Shown here: in pieces, positions 52,045-62,039 of the stretch | Layout: each line of letters opens with the position of its first letter | Numbering within the stretch: position 1 is the stretch's first letter | From: Melanocharis versteri | Taxonomy: Eukaryota > Chordata > Aves > Passeriformes > Melanocharitidae | DNA: 64,000 bases | Assembly: GCA_013397845.1 (NCBI GenBank) | Contig: VZTG01002916.1 | Coordinates: 1,425,019-1,489,018 of the forward strand | Direction of reading: 5' to 3' | Notes under the pieces: model-generated | Databases searched by the model: none | Seen by the model: only the letters and a program-made list of their open reading frames with translations | Told to the model about the DNA's origin: nothing | Position numbers and translations under genes: made by a program

Positions 52045-52388
52045 TATATATATATATGTATATATCATCTATACCTATCTGTATCTGTATCTGTATCTGT
52101 ATCAATTTCATCTATATCTATATCTAATCTATCTATATCTATATCTACATCTACATCTATATCTATATCTATATCTATATCTATATCTATATCTATATCT
52201 ATCTATATCTATATCTATATCTATATCTATATCATCTATATCTATATATCTGTATCTATGTCTATCCTGATCTCTATCTCTATCTCTATCTCTATCTCTA
52301 TCTCTATCTCTATCTCTATCTCTATCTATCTATATATCTATATTTATATCTATATCAATATATCTATATAATTTATATCTATATCTTC
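52045..52388. repeat. Compound hexanucleotide microsatellite, about 340 bp
   Basis: TATA dinucleotides pass into (CTGTAT)n at about 52078-52101, then a long (CTATAT)n array with CATCTA variants at about 52105-52260, (CTCTAT)n at about 52271-52330 and again (CTATAT)n to 52388. The three units differ by one base, so the array grew by local expansion of a mutated unit. Likely length-variable between individuals and hard to assemble. Confidence 0.95.
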
Positions 52389-54538
52389 AATACGGGCTTG
52401 CCAAAAACAAATCATGCCAGACTAATCTAATGGATTCTTTCTATTCCAGGCTAACAGACTTTTGTAGATGAGAAACCCTAGACTTTTGACAGTCTTCAAT
52501 GACATTCTAGTAAACAACCAAAGCAAACATTTTCTAGAAGAAACTGTTTAAGGTTGGAGTGAAACTGGTCAGAAAATTAAATTTGCTTAGAAAGTGTCAA
52601 TTTTTCTGTCAAAGTGGAGAAATTCAAGTACAAAGGTATTCAGTTGCAAAGGATAAGAGACAGCTGGCTAAAACAAAGACCCAAGGTGTAGTTGCATATG
52701 TGGTATTGATGTCAGGTTCTTATGAGCAATATCATACAGAGACATATAAATAAAAATATGACTTCTAAAATAGGTAAAAATCAGTAAACCTTTATTTGAG
52801 GTACAATGGTTATGGTACTTCACGAAAGATTGGACCTATTTGAATTCAGAGAAAAATAGCAAATGTGATAAAGGTCTTGAAAACATGACTTACTAAGATT
52901 AACCCCTTCGATGTGATTCCTGGAATCCTCATAATCTCTTGCCATTTTCCTGCTTTCTCTTCATTTTCCCTACTGGGATTCCAGTTCCCTTCATTATCCA
53001 CCTTCAGGCAATTTTCATCACCTCTGCCTTTGCCTTTTTTTCCTCCAGGCTATACATTAAAAATAATATCTCTCCTATTCTCTCTTTGTTCTTGTCTCAT
53101 CTATAGTTGGTTATTATAGTCACCCACATAGATTTTTCCCGAATACCTATAACTAAGCAGAGTTACTGAAAACAGAAGAGAGAGTGAGATGGTCAACACA
53201 AGGTATAGAGACTTAGTCAAAGTAAATTCTCAGGGCATGTGAAATCTCTTGAGGGTTTTTGTAAATAAATCACTATAAAGTATCTACTAGGAAATTACCA
53301 TGTAATTGGTAACACAATTTGTAAAGTTCTTATAGAAACAAAAAAATTTCACTCCTCACTTCCACATTACCAGCCCCTGCTCACATGGTATGTATTTCTT
53401 GCAAAAAAAGGCTGACCACATTTTTATATGTCAAAGAAAAAAAAATCAGCCTGAGGCAGATACCTGGCATAAAAAACCTTGACTCAAACAATTTAAGTTT
53501 AGCAATTCTGTAAATAACTGAAAGCAAAGCCATATAATTGAAAGTCTTGAGCAATCTTAGTAAAAGGCACTTGATGTCATAAGCTTTACATATAATAATT
53601 TTTCCTTAATGTAGCTGTATCCTATCCTTCAATTCTCCAGCTGGAGGCTCATTTCACAGATATCTTTGTCATTCTAAATAAAGTTCAATGACAAGAATTT
53701 TGTGAGATCAGTGGGTGTTTATAAACAGAAGCTCAGGGAATAATCATGATAAGAGCATTCTGTTTTTCATCTCTGATGTTACAAGAATATATTTTTTTAC
53801 TTCTGCCCCATAAGACAATTTTTTTTCTAAGTTAAAAAATCTACTATTTTTCAATGATGACCCACTGCTGTACTCCTAACAAAACATCACTAACAATGAA
53901 GTGCCTTTCTGACACATGGTGAAGAATAATTATTACAGATATTACACAGAAATTAATGTAGTGAAGAAAATAAGCTATCTTCTTTTGAGCATAAGAGCCT
54001 TTGCAAGCACCATTAAAACTGCATTACTTTCTTACTCCACTTCTCCTGGTGCTACACAATAGAGAATCAGTACAGCTGTGGAGTGGTTTGCCCTCTGTTT
54101 CTGGGCGCATATTCAGGGGGAACTTTGAGCTTTGTGTTCTGAGCAATGGAAATAATACCCCAACATTTTTTAGTAACATTCCTGTCTTGACTAAATGGTG
54201 TTATTCATCTTCTTATTTGCTGCTCTGAAAAAAAAAATTTGTCTTGTTTGTACTCTTATTCTTGCCTTGCTCTGACAATTTTAACCTTTATAACCTGTGC
54301 CTTATATAGTCCTAATGACTACAGTACATGTATCTTATACAAAGATCACACTGTAAAATGTGGTTTTTGACAGTTTCTGTAAAAATGTCATATAGATATT
54401 AGATAACTCCTGTAAATCCATTGCAATTTTTATCAAGGTCAATGTTTAGTTCCTTGCCATCACCTTCAATGAACGAAGTAATACTCTGTTCCCTACATAT
54501 TGACTGCCATTCCTTCTTTCTTTATTGTTGTTTTACAG

Positions 54539-54611
54539 TTCAACCCGTGAAATATACAGTCTTGCAATGCTAGAAATAATTGTGTCCAATGTGGAAGGCA
54601 CACAGTTCTAA
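54539..54611 (+). CDS. Candidate last coding exon B (stop at 54609-54611)
   Basis: An excellent acceptor (ttctttctttattgttgttttacag, ends 54538) precedes an interval that continues exon 3's phase 2: AG+T makes Ser57, followed by STREIYSLAMLEIIVSNVEG, TQF and TAA. The joined product is 80 residues. STREIYSLAMLEIIVSN would form an amphipathic helix, echoing the helix of exon 3, so this tail looks somewhat more like a continuation of one fold than tail A. An AATAAA at 55169-55174 with a strongly GT/T-rich stretch from ~55232 supports a transcript end here. Intron 3 would be 36.6 kb, long for a bird but not rare. Last-exon choice against 31567-31651 is unresolved. Confidence 0.35.
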
Positions 54612-57540
54612 GTCACACATGAATATAAGGAGGTTTAGAACCTTTATGGACCAAGGGTGTCTGCATCCATCTCCAACATCTATGGGAAGAGGTCAGAAAT
54701 CCAGACTTTTCCCGAAGGTGACACTCTCACCTTAAGAAAAAAATTGAACTTTATAGGCTCAGAATAGCACCCTCAGAAGTGCCTGGGTCTTATTTGCAAA
54801 AGTGATCCATGGAGATACTCCATCGTCTGAAATAACAAGATTGGGCTGAGAATGATGTGTTAAAATTGTTCATACCCTTTAATGAGGAAGTAGTAAACTT
54901 CCTTGAGACTAATTGGAAGGTTTAAGAAGATGGTATTGAGGTGTCATGAACTCATCAGAAGGATCTACAGCTCTTTACATTGTCCTACTTTGAAAAACGG
55001 AACCAGGCTCAATCTTTTACTCAATATGCAACATACTCAATGAGCATAGGGATAAGATCTTAATGGATTTCTGTTGACATTTTTTCCTATAACATAAAGA
55101 AACCACTTGCAAGAGAACTAAAGTCTGACTGAATGTTCTAGAGGACCTGAGACTGTAGAAGGAACTACAATAAAGAAAACAATCCTAGACAAAATTCACT
55201 TTCTCCAAAGAAAAGGCACTCTTCTTTAACTTTTGTTGGTGATATTTTCTTGTTGTTTTTTGTTTGGTTGTTTTGTTTTTTTTGTTTGAGGTTTCTTTTT
55301 CTTTCACTCGATATTCATAGCAACAACCTTACATAAAGTAAAAACATTATTAACCCAAGTTAGGCAATTCTCCACTTGGAAAGAGAAAAGAAAGAGAAAA
55401 AAATTATACATTTCTGGTAAAACAGAATAAGAACAGAACTTAATCACCTAGGAAAATAAGGTTAAATCCCATCAACTGCCACTAATAACTGGTAAATATT
55501 GCCAATAGTTCCCTTGTTGCTCAGGTGTCAAGCTATTAATGCAGGTCTGTTGGACTCACAGGTTATCTAAAAGCCTCTCCTTTACAGTTTTACTCACTAG
55601 AGCCCTTAGTATTATTTGTTGATTTACGATCCTTTTCCCCTCTCCTATGGATCATTTATGAAGACTACAAATAAAAGAACTCACGTAAATGCACAGTGGA
55701 TAACAGCTTTTGAATATTTGATGCAGGCAACCTTCTAGAATATTGAAATGGGTACTAGAAATTTAAAACTATAAGCGAGGTCCAGAGAACAGAATAATGG
55801 TCGAGGTTCTTATATCTTCTCCCATTATTAACAGCTACAGCCAAGCTATAAAGTATTTGTTGTTTGAGGAACTAAACAAAGTTTGTATGGCTGTATATTT
55901 GTGAAATACTCTTCTTGATGGGCAGTGGGACATTAGTTTGTAAGCTCATACAAGCAGCAATTAATCTTGGACTGAAATTCAGAACCACTGCTGTTGAACA
56001 ACAGCAGGAAGAAATGTCATTTTTTTAACATTGCAGTTCTCCAAATAAAAACCATAGGATTTATACCTCAATATATAGCAAGAGTAGTAGGGATGCAAAG
56101 AGACATCCATAAAATGGAAGTAAAGAGAAATAACAGAACTTTACAAAGCTATACAAGAAATGAGATCTCCACATTAAGTAATTCACAATATTCTTTATCT
56201 CTGAAGGGAAGGAGAGAAGGAGAAAACAAGGCTTGGTTAAACTACTGCTGACATTTTGCTTTTCAGAACTAAAATTCTAGGATTTGGGAACATGGTAAAC
56301 TGATCATTTTGCTTGCAAGATGTACAGTAGGAAGATAGTAGACTATTAAAGGGACAAAAATTCTGGCTAATTGGTATACACCACTTTGGACAGTTCAACA
56401 ATTATTGTAAGTTATTTCTATTTCTAAAAATACATAATTAGCAAAATTTCAAGTCAGCAACAATTTTTACGATAGTTCACATAGCTCTGAATTATTCCAT
56501 GCTTGGAGTATTTGCTTTATTTTATGGAAATTAAATTATTGTTTCATGGGTTTTTGCTTGATTATTTATCTTAAGAAATTTGTCCTTGGTGCATTGTCAT
56601 TTCAGTTCAAGTTGAACTCAAGATACAAGGTTACTCAGTCTTTCTGACAGAAAGATTTATATCTGTATAGAAAATGCCACAGTGAATATCCAAACTGAAA
56701 GTTGTTGCTGATAGTGAAGAAGGAAAATTAATCACATTTCCGTAATGCTGAAATTATGCCTCCTTTCTTAAGCTGATCTTACTGCAAATAATCACCAACC
56801 TCCTCTTCTCAAAATGCAAATTGAAATTTTTTGGCAGCTAAATGGTCAAGTCATAATCACGACATTATAAACAAACTGATCCATCAAAAGGAAAGAAGCA
56901 CTCTAGCAAATCATACTAATAGCAGCTATTAAGGTTCTTATAAAACTGACCCTTGAAAGATAAAAAGCAGTTCTCAAATATTTGAAAAGCTGGTGTAAAA
57001 TAAAAATGCATGTTTTTATGATCTGTGCCATAGGTTCATGTTGAAATAAACAGCTTATATTGTTAGCTAGTTTTATGTCTAGCACTATAAAATATATAAT
57101 TATCAAAAACATATAATTGAATAAAATCTTATCAGCTGTAAACATATCCAGTGTTAAGAACAAATAACATGTGAATTTCATCTATGTATCACAGCAATAA
57201 TATTTGTACTACTTTTTTACTAACACCTATGGCTAAAGGCATCCTAAATTTAGCACTATAATAATTTGAATAATTATGTATTTAATTATTGTTGAAGAAT
57301 CAGCAGATTTCCAGTCCTCTAGATAAGAAAGAATATTTTTAGGAAAGTGTTGCCTGAAAAGATTGGGTTTGCACCACAACTGACAGATTTTCTTAAGTTG
57401 TAAGTTTTAGATTTGTTAAGGATGTTGACACCTAAATCCCATGCCAAAATCTTTCCCTTTATGATGTGTATTCTCAATTAAACAATAACTGAAAATATTG
57501 CCCCTGGTGATTATGCTTCAGGCCCTGGTGAGGAAGACTC
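54612..57540. other. AT-rich sequence after candidate last exon B
   Basis: Would be 3' UTR to about 55190 in the exon-B model, then downstream flank. It holds a T/GT-rich stretch at 55232-55295. No recognised gene or transposon follows until the CR1 piece at 57545. Confidence 0.35.
55169..55174 (+). terminator. Candidate polyadenylation signal for last exon B
   Basis: AATAAA 558 bases after the stop at 54611. A long T/GT-rich element (about 55232-55295, with several TTGTTTT and TTGGTTG words) follows, the kind of downstream element expected at a cleavage site, though it starts ~58 bases on, slightly far. Confidence 0.3.
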
Positions 57541-57544
57541 TCTC

Positions 57545-57730
57545 AATTGTTCTTCTTTATGCCTTTATATATTGAAAGGCTGTAACAAGGTTTCCCTTGA
57601 GCCTTGTCTTCTCCAGAATGACCCCAGCTTTTCTTGACAGAAGGGGTGCTCCAGCCCTCTGACTGTTTTTGTAGCCCTCTTCTGGACCCACTCCAACAGG
57701 TCCATGACTTTCTTGTACTGATCTAGTACA
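57545..57730 (-). mobile_element. CR1 LINE ORF2 C-terminal fragment
   Basis: On the minus strand it encodes the CR1 reverse-transcriptase tail pattern: LLEWVQKRATKTVRGLEHPF then a broken 'KLGSFWRRQGSRETL' and FQYI. The plus strand shows 'tgtaacaaggtttcccttgagcc' and 'ctccaacaggtccatga'. About 185 bp, frame-shifted and missing both ends. Confidence 0.9.
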
Positions 57731-58607
57731 TGATTTAGCCATCTTTTCAAGAGAAAAGATCAAAAACCTATTTGATGACTCACAATAAAAGTTGTCACCA
57801 AATATCTGAAAAAGGTACATTTCACATTATCATGAATATTTTTCATATATATTCAGGTGTATTCACCACAGTTATTGCACCCCATAGCATCAAAATAGCA
57901 GTTTCTACTTGTTGATTAATATCAACAATTAGAAAAGTTACTAATATCTGTCTTTGAAAAAGCTCACATTCTTATGTCTGACTGCTGCATGGGTTGGATT
58001 TATAAATGTAGACACTTCAGAAGCAGCAACTTTGGTCATAACTAAGGCATTTCTGTCAAATGTTCAGATTACTAAGAGCTGTGGGAATGACCTCATGTTC
58101 AATAACACACACTTGAGTACTGCTTTCCTAAGACCATAAAGATGACCACGTGTGGCACAGTAAGCATCTTGAAACCAGAAAGCCTTTAGCAGGATCTTTA
58201 CAACTTAGATTTATCTCTTTGAAACAGAAAACTTTCAACTGCTTTGCACAAGTTTCGTATGTTCATGGAAAACAGAGGGCTTTATTGCTTATTCAGTCAC
58301 ACCAGAGCTACACGAAGAAATAACATGATATTTTTAAAATTTTCAATATTTTGAACAGCTTCATCATATTTCATAAACGAAATGCAATTACGTTCTCATT
58401 CCATCAAGGCATTAGCAGGCACATTCTAATTTTATGCTTCTAAATAAGGAGGCCAAGACCAAGTGCCCCACCAAATGCTACACGGGAACCATGGCAGGCA
58501 CACAGAAAATGAGCCCGCACAGCACTTTCTGCAGGGAATTCGCCTTAAGCAGCGCTTAAACACAGCTTCAGCACAGCTTCTTAAAATGTATTCAATTTCT
58601 GCACTGC

Positions 58608-59137
58608 TGTGGGTTAACCCTGGCTGGCAGCTCAGCACAACCCAGCTGCTTACTCACTCCCCACAGTGGGGTGAGGGTAGAAGTGAGAAAATATGGGGGT
58701 TGAGATGGAATTTTTATCAGTAAGCCAATGCAGGCATACCTGTCAGCAGGCAGATCTTTGGATATGTCCATGAAAGCAGGGCTCAATCCTTAATAAGAGT
58801 TACTTGGGAACACAAATGCCATCATTTCTAACACCTTCCCCCTTCTATGCAGATGCTATTGCTAAGCATGACATCACATATTGTGGAATATCCCTCTGTT
58901 CACTCGGGGTCAGCTGTCCCTGCTGTATCCCATCTCAAATTCTTGTGCACTCCCAGCCTACATGCTGGCAAGACAGTGTGAGAAGCAAAACAAAAGGGCC
59001 TTGATGATGTGTAAGTACTGCTCAGCAACAGCTAAAACATCAGTGTGTTATCGACGCTATTTTGGTGAAAAATCATAGCCCCATAAAACTATGAAGAGTT
59101 ACTTCTCCATCCCAAACAAAACCAGTATACTTAGTAG
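58608..59137 (-). mobile_element. Solo LTR of an ERVL-like endogenous retrovirus
   Basis: The whole interval follows a common avian LTR read in antisense: tgtgggttaaccctggctgg at the left, 'gttgagatgg...', 'aaagcagggctcaatcc', 'gctaagcatgacatcacat', 'ggggtcagctgtccctgctg', 'gtgtaagtactgctcagc', ending 'aaacaaaaccagtata'. In sense (minus) direction the promoter lies near the middle and the polyadenylation region toward the left. No internal retroviral sequence adjoins either end, so it is a solo LTR. A target-site duplication is not obvious. Confidence 0.9.
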
Positions 59138-59159
59138 CATAGAGTATGAGAGTAGAGAG

Positions 59160-59440
59160 CACTAGTCTAATAACTTACATAAACTGCTTCCTTTCAGCGT
59201 GCTTGTGTTAAAAAAATCCAACTTCATGTAGTTGTCACCATGTGCAATTCCTTTTTCATAATTAGTAGGGTCACATAAGCTTTCCTTGCTCTTTTTGTAC
59301 GTATGGCAGCCTCTGCAGGCTTGTACCTCGCGCTTCAGGTACTTCCTGCGCATTTTGAATAATTATGCAAAGATTTATAGCTATACAATCATTGCTTCTC
59401 TCTTCTTGAAACTTCTCCTATGCTAAAAACTGTGTGAAAA
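59160..59440. other. Unique CpG-bearing stretch with minus-strand open frame
   Basis: Lies between an LTR and a CR1 tail. The minus strand has an ATG at 59353 and 58 well-composed codons (starts MRRKYLKREVQACRGCHTYK) leading to a donor-like TTAT|GTAAGTTA at about 59175. An octamer-like ATGCAAAG is at 59365-59372. It could be a conserved element or a minus-strand coding exon; no family is recognised and no good matching upstream exon was found. Confidence 0.2.
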
Positions 59441-59542
59441 AATAAAAGATACTACTTTCAGATTATGTAGTCTAGTCTGCTTTTTCACCATCAACATTCA
59501 AATTTGTAAGTGCTACTACAATTTCTGCCAAGCATTATTTTA

Positions 59543-59650
59543 CAGAATAATAGAATTATTTGGGTGGGAAGAGACCTTAAATTTCATTGAGTTCCAATGC
59601 TCCTACCATGAGCAGGTATGGTAGCACCTTCCCACCTCCACACCACTGCA
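59543..59650 (-). mobile_element. CR1 LINE 3'-end fragment
   Basis: Cagaataatagaattatttg, gggaagagaccttaaatttc, 'gagttccaatgctcctaccatgagcaggtatgg' and 'caccttcccacc' follow the antisense order of a CR1 3' UTR. About 105 bp, ending near a T-run. Confidence 0.85.
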
Positions 59651-59829
59651 GTCTATGATTTTTTTTTTACCCTTCAAATGTGAATTCCAGTCTGCCATCA
59701 TGCATACTTACAAGATGCATCAGGATCTTTCTCCAACTGTTTGTTAGCTTTCATGTTATCAACATTGCTTTCTCGTATACTATAAATGCCATCATAGCTT
59801 GTGTAGTTTTCTAGAATCTTAACTATTAA

Positions 59830-60180
59830 CATATATCATTTTGCCTTGAAATTTTTGCATATGCTAACACTGTGTAATTTACACTAATAGGACCGCATTT
59901 GAAAATGTGAATTCTGGTAGCTGCAAAATCTGAAGCTCTATATGCAGAAAATCTACATAAGCAGTTCAGTGATACCCCTCCGAAAATGAATGTGCAAAGA
60001 CTTGGGTGATTATTTGCAGATAAATATGCATAAGCTGGATGCAAATATTAAACATGGAACTCGGTCTCGAAAAAATTCTTGCTCGCTGATGAGAAATAAG
60101 CTTGCAATTTGGAACCGTTTACGTGAATTCCTTCACTGTGTCAAAGCATGCAGCCTCTGGTGCTTAGGATCATAGCACGG
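59830..60180. promoter_or_regulatory. Octamer-rich candidate enhancer / conserved noncoding element
   Basis: About 350 bp of unique, CpG-bearing sequence between repeats. It contains one exact octamer ATGCAAAT (60039-60046) and near-octamers TTTTGCAT (59853-59860), ATTTGCAG (60012-60019) and ATATGCAT (60024-60031), three of them within 35 bases. POU-family factors bind such sites, often as dimers on closely spaced copies. Further on are ACCGTTTACGTG and TCGGTCTCG. Open frames on both strands (60-72 codons) have no known domain. Regulatory function is inferred. Confidence 0.35.
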
Positions 60181-60330
60181 AAGAGACATCAGCTTCAAAG
60201 GACTCTGACAAAGACTGGATTAGCACATTAGGAAAATCAATACCTCCCGCCCACATCATGTCCCAGATAATACAGCAGAACTGGGAAGAGGGAGAAGGGA
60301 CTCATCTGATGTGATAAAATTATAAACTTC

Positions 60331-61228
60331 TGTGGTGAAATGACCTTGGCTGACTGCCAGGCTCCCACCCAGGTGCTTTACCACTCCTCCTCACCAGCAG
60401 GCCAGGGGGGTGAAAATTAGATGGAAAAGCTTGTGGGTTGAATTACAGACAGGGAGATCACTCACCGATCACCACCAGAGGCAGAGCAGACTTGACTTGC
60501 AGAATATTAATTTAGTTTAGTCCTAATTGAAAAAATATATTAAAGTAGGATAGAGAGAAACAGGCAAAACTAAACTCACTTTTCCTTTACCCTACTCTTT
60601 CTACCCAGGTTCACCTTCACTTCTTTGTTCCAAAATCTTGCCTCTTCCCACTCTACTAGCAGTACAGGGAAGATGGGGAGTGGGAGCTGTGGTCAGTTCA
60701 TAACCCTTTGTGTGTGCCACTTCTTTCTCTTCACACTCTTCCCCTGCTCCAGCATGGGCTCACTCCCACAGGATATAGTCCTTCACAAAGTGCTCCATCG
60801 AGCAGTTCTCTAACTGCTCTAGTGTCCATATGCCACAGCTCCTATCAGAAAACCTGCTCCATGTGGTTTCCCTTCCACAGACTACAGCCCTTGCCAAGAA
60901 CCTGCTCCTACATGGTCTCTTCTTAAACGGCAACATCCTTCAGGATAGGTCCACCTTCTCTGGTGTGGGGTCCTCCACAGGCTGCCGAAAGACAGTCATA
61001 GTATCTCTACAGGCTACAAGGAAATGTCTGCTCTGGTGCCTGGAGTGCCTCATCATCTTCCTCTTTGCTGATTTTGGTGTCTGTAGAGCCTTTTCACTTG
61101 CATTTTTCCCACAGCTGTGCACAGCATTTTTTTTATCCTTACTCGCGTATGTTTTCCCCAAGATTCTGCCACCATGGCTAATGGACTAAGTTTTGGCCAG
61201 CAACAGGTCTGTTTTGGAACCAACTTGG
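60331..61228 (-). mobile_element. ERVL-like LTR, truncated at its 5' end
   Basis: Read in antisense: left end gtgaaatgaccttggctgac, then 'agggagatcactcaccgatc', 'ggtcagttcataaccc', repeated ~50-base units built on 'cctgctccatgtgg' / 'ctccagcatgggctc' / 'cctgctcctacatggtc' / 'tctggtgtggggtcctcc', and 'ctgctctggtgcctggagtg'. This internal tandem array is typical of one avian LTR family. The right end stops near 61228 inside 'ctgttttggaaccaacttgg', where CR1 sequence begins, so the sense 5' end of the LTR is missing. No internal viral genes adjoin. Confidence 0.85.
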
Positions 61229-61390
61229 GAGGGTCGCTCTCAATCCGTTCATCCCCCAGCCTGGACTGATAGTGGGTGTTGCCCTCACCCAAGTACAGCA
61301 CCTTGCACTTAGTCTTGTTATACCTCATGAGATCCTCATGTGCCCACATCTTGAGTTCGTCCAGGTCCCTGTGGTGAACTTGAATCCAGA
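61229..61390 (-). mobile_element. CR1 LINE ORF2 fragment abutting an LTR
   Basis: Gctctcaatccgttcatccc, 'cagcctggactgatagtggg', 'cagcaccttgcacttagtct' and 'atgagatcctcatgtgccc' match the antisense of a more 5' part of CR1 ORF2 than the other copies. The minus strand reads MRYNKTKCKVLYLGEGNTHY then SRLGDERIES, the usual CR1 reverse-transcriptase stretch. The junction with the LTR at 61228 is abrupt. Confidence 0.88.
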
Positions 61391-61599
61391 CACATTTCAT
61401 ATATAAGATTACCATGAAATCCTCTTTTAAGCTCAGTACAGTGGGAGCTTTGCCCATGACAATAAAACAATAGCTGATCACATTTTTCTATTCAACTTTT
61501 AGCTCAAGTTTTCTGTGCAAACCTTCCTAATAAATTTTTTTATTGCTGGAAGATCAGCTAAATTGGAATTAAGTATAACATAATGCTGTGATTTAGGAA

Positions 61600-62037
61600 T
61601 GGTACTCCCCAATTTAGTCCTCCGAGAATTTCCAAACCATGCTGCTTCTTGCTTGTTCCCCTGTCCACCAATGTAGCAGGCTAGAGAAAAGAATTGGAGG
61701 TACACCAGGAAAACGTTACAGGTTGAGATAGAAACAATTTACTGGAAACAGCAATGAGAGAAGAAAATGAACAGTAACAGCAGCAATATTAATAACAAAA
61801 CTATACAAAAGAGAGAGAGTGATTCACATGCCAAAATGTTCACCATGGAACTTGACCTGACCCAACTGCAACCATGCTACCTACCCCAACCAGAAGGAAC
61901 CTCTTCTTCCTGCAAGAAACTCCATTCCCCTTACCCCTGTCAATGATGGGAGGTGGCATAGAACAACTTCCAGGTCTGAGCCATGCCCCCTCCTGGCTAC
62001 TTCTAAAATTAACCCTGTCCTGGCTGGAACCAGGACA
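61600..62037 (-). mobile_element. Third ERVL-like LTR
   Basis: The right end 'aaaattaaccctgtcctggc' / 'tggaaccaggacacat' is the antisense of a typical avian LTR start (TGTCCTGGTT...). Inside are 'aggttgagatagaaacaattt', 'aaatgaacagtaacagcagc', 'caatattaataacaaaactatac' and 'ggaacctcttcttcctgcaag'. The left boundary is uncertain (about 61600-61670). No internal viral sequence follows, so probably another solo LTR. Confidence 0.8.
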
Positions 62038-62039
62038 CA

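Larger units (their letters stand above)
45970..54538. other. Noncoding DNA, intronic if last exon B is used
   Basis: Mostly AT-rich unique sequence between the CR1 copy and candidate last exon B. It contains two CpG-bearing motif-dense patches (47190-47520, 49600-49960), the hexanucleotide satellite at 52.05 kb and no recognised transposon. Open frames at 47888-48172 and 48446-48685 are moderately protein-like but lack splice or promoter context. Confidence 0.4.

Noticed and set aside
61053..61481. 142-codon minus-strand frame as a host gene
   Set aside because: Its length comes from CR1 reverse-transcriptase sequence fused by chance to LTR sequence.
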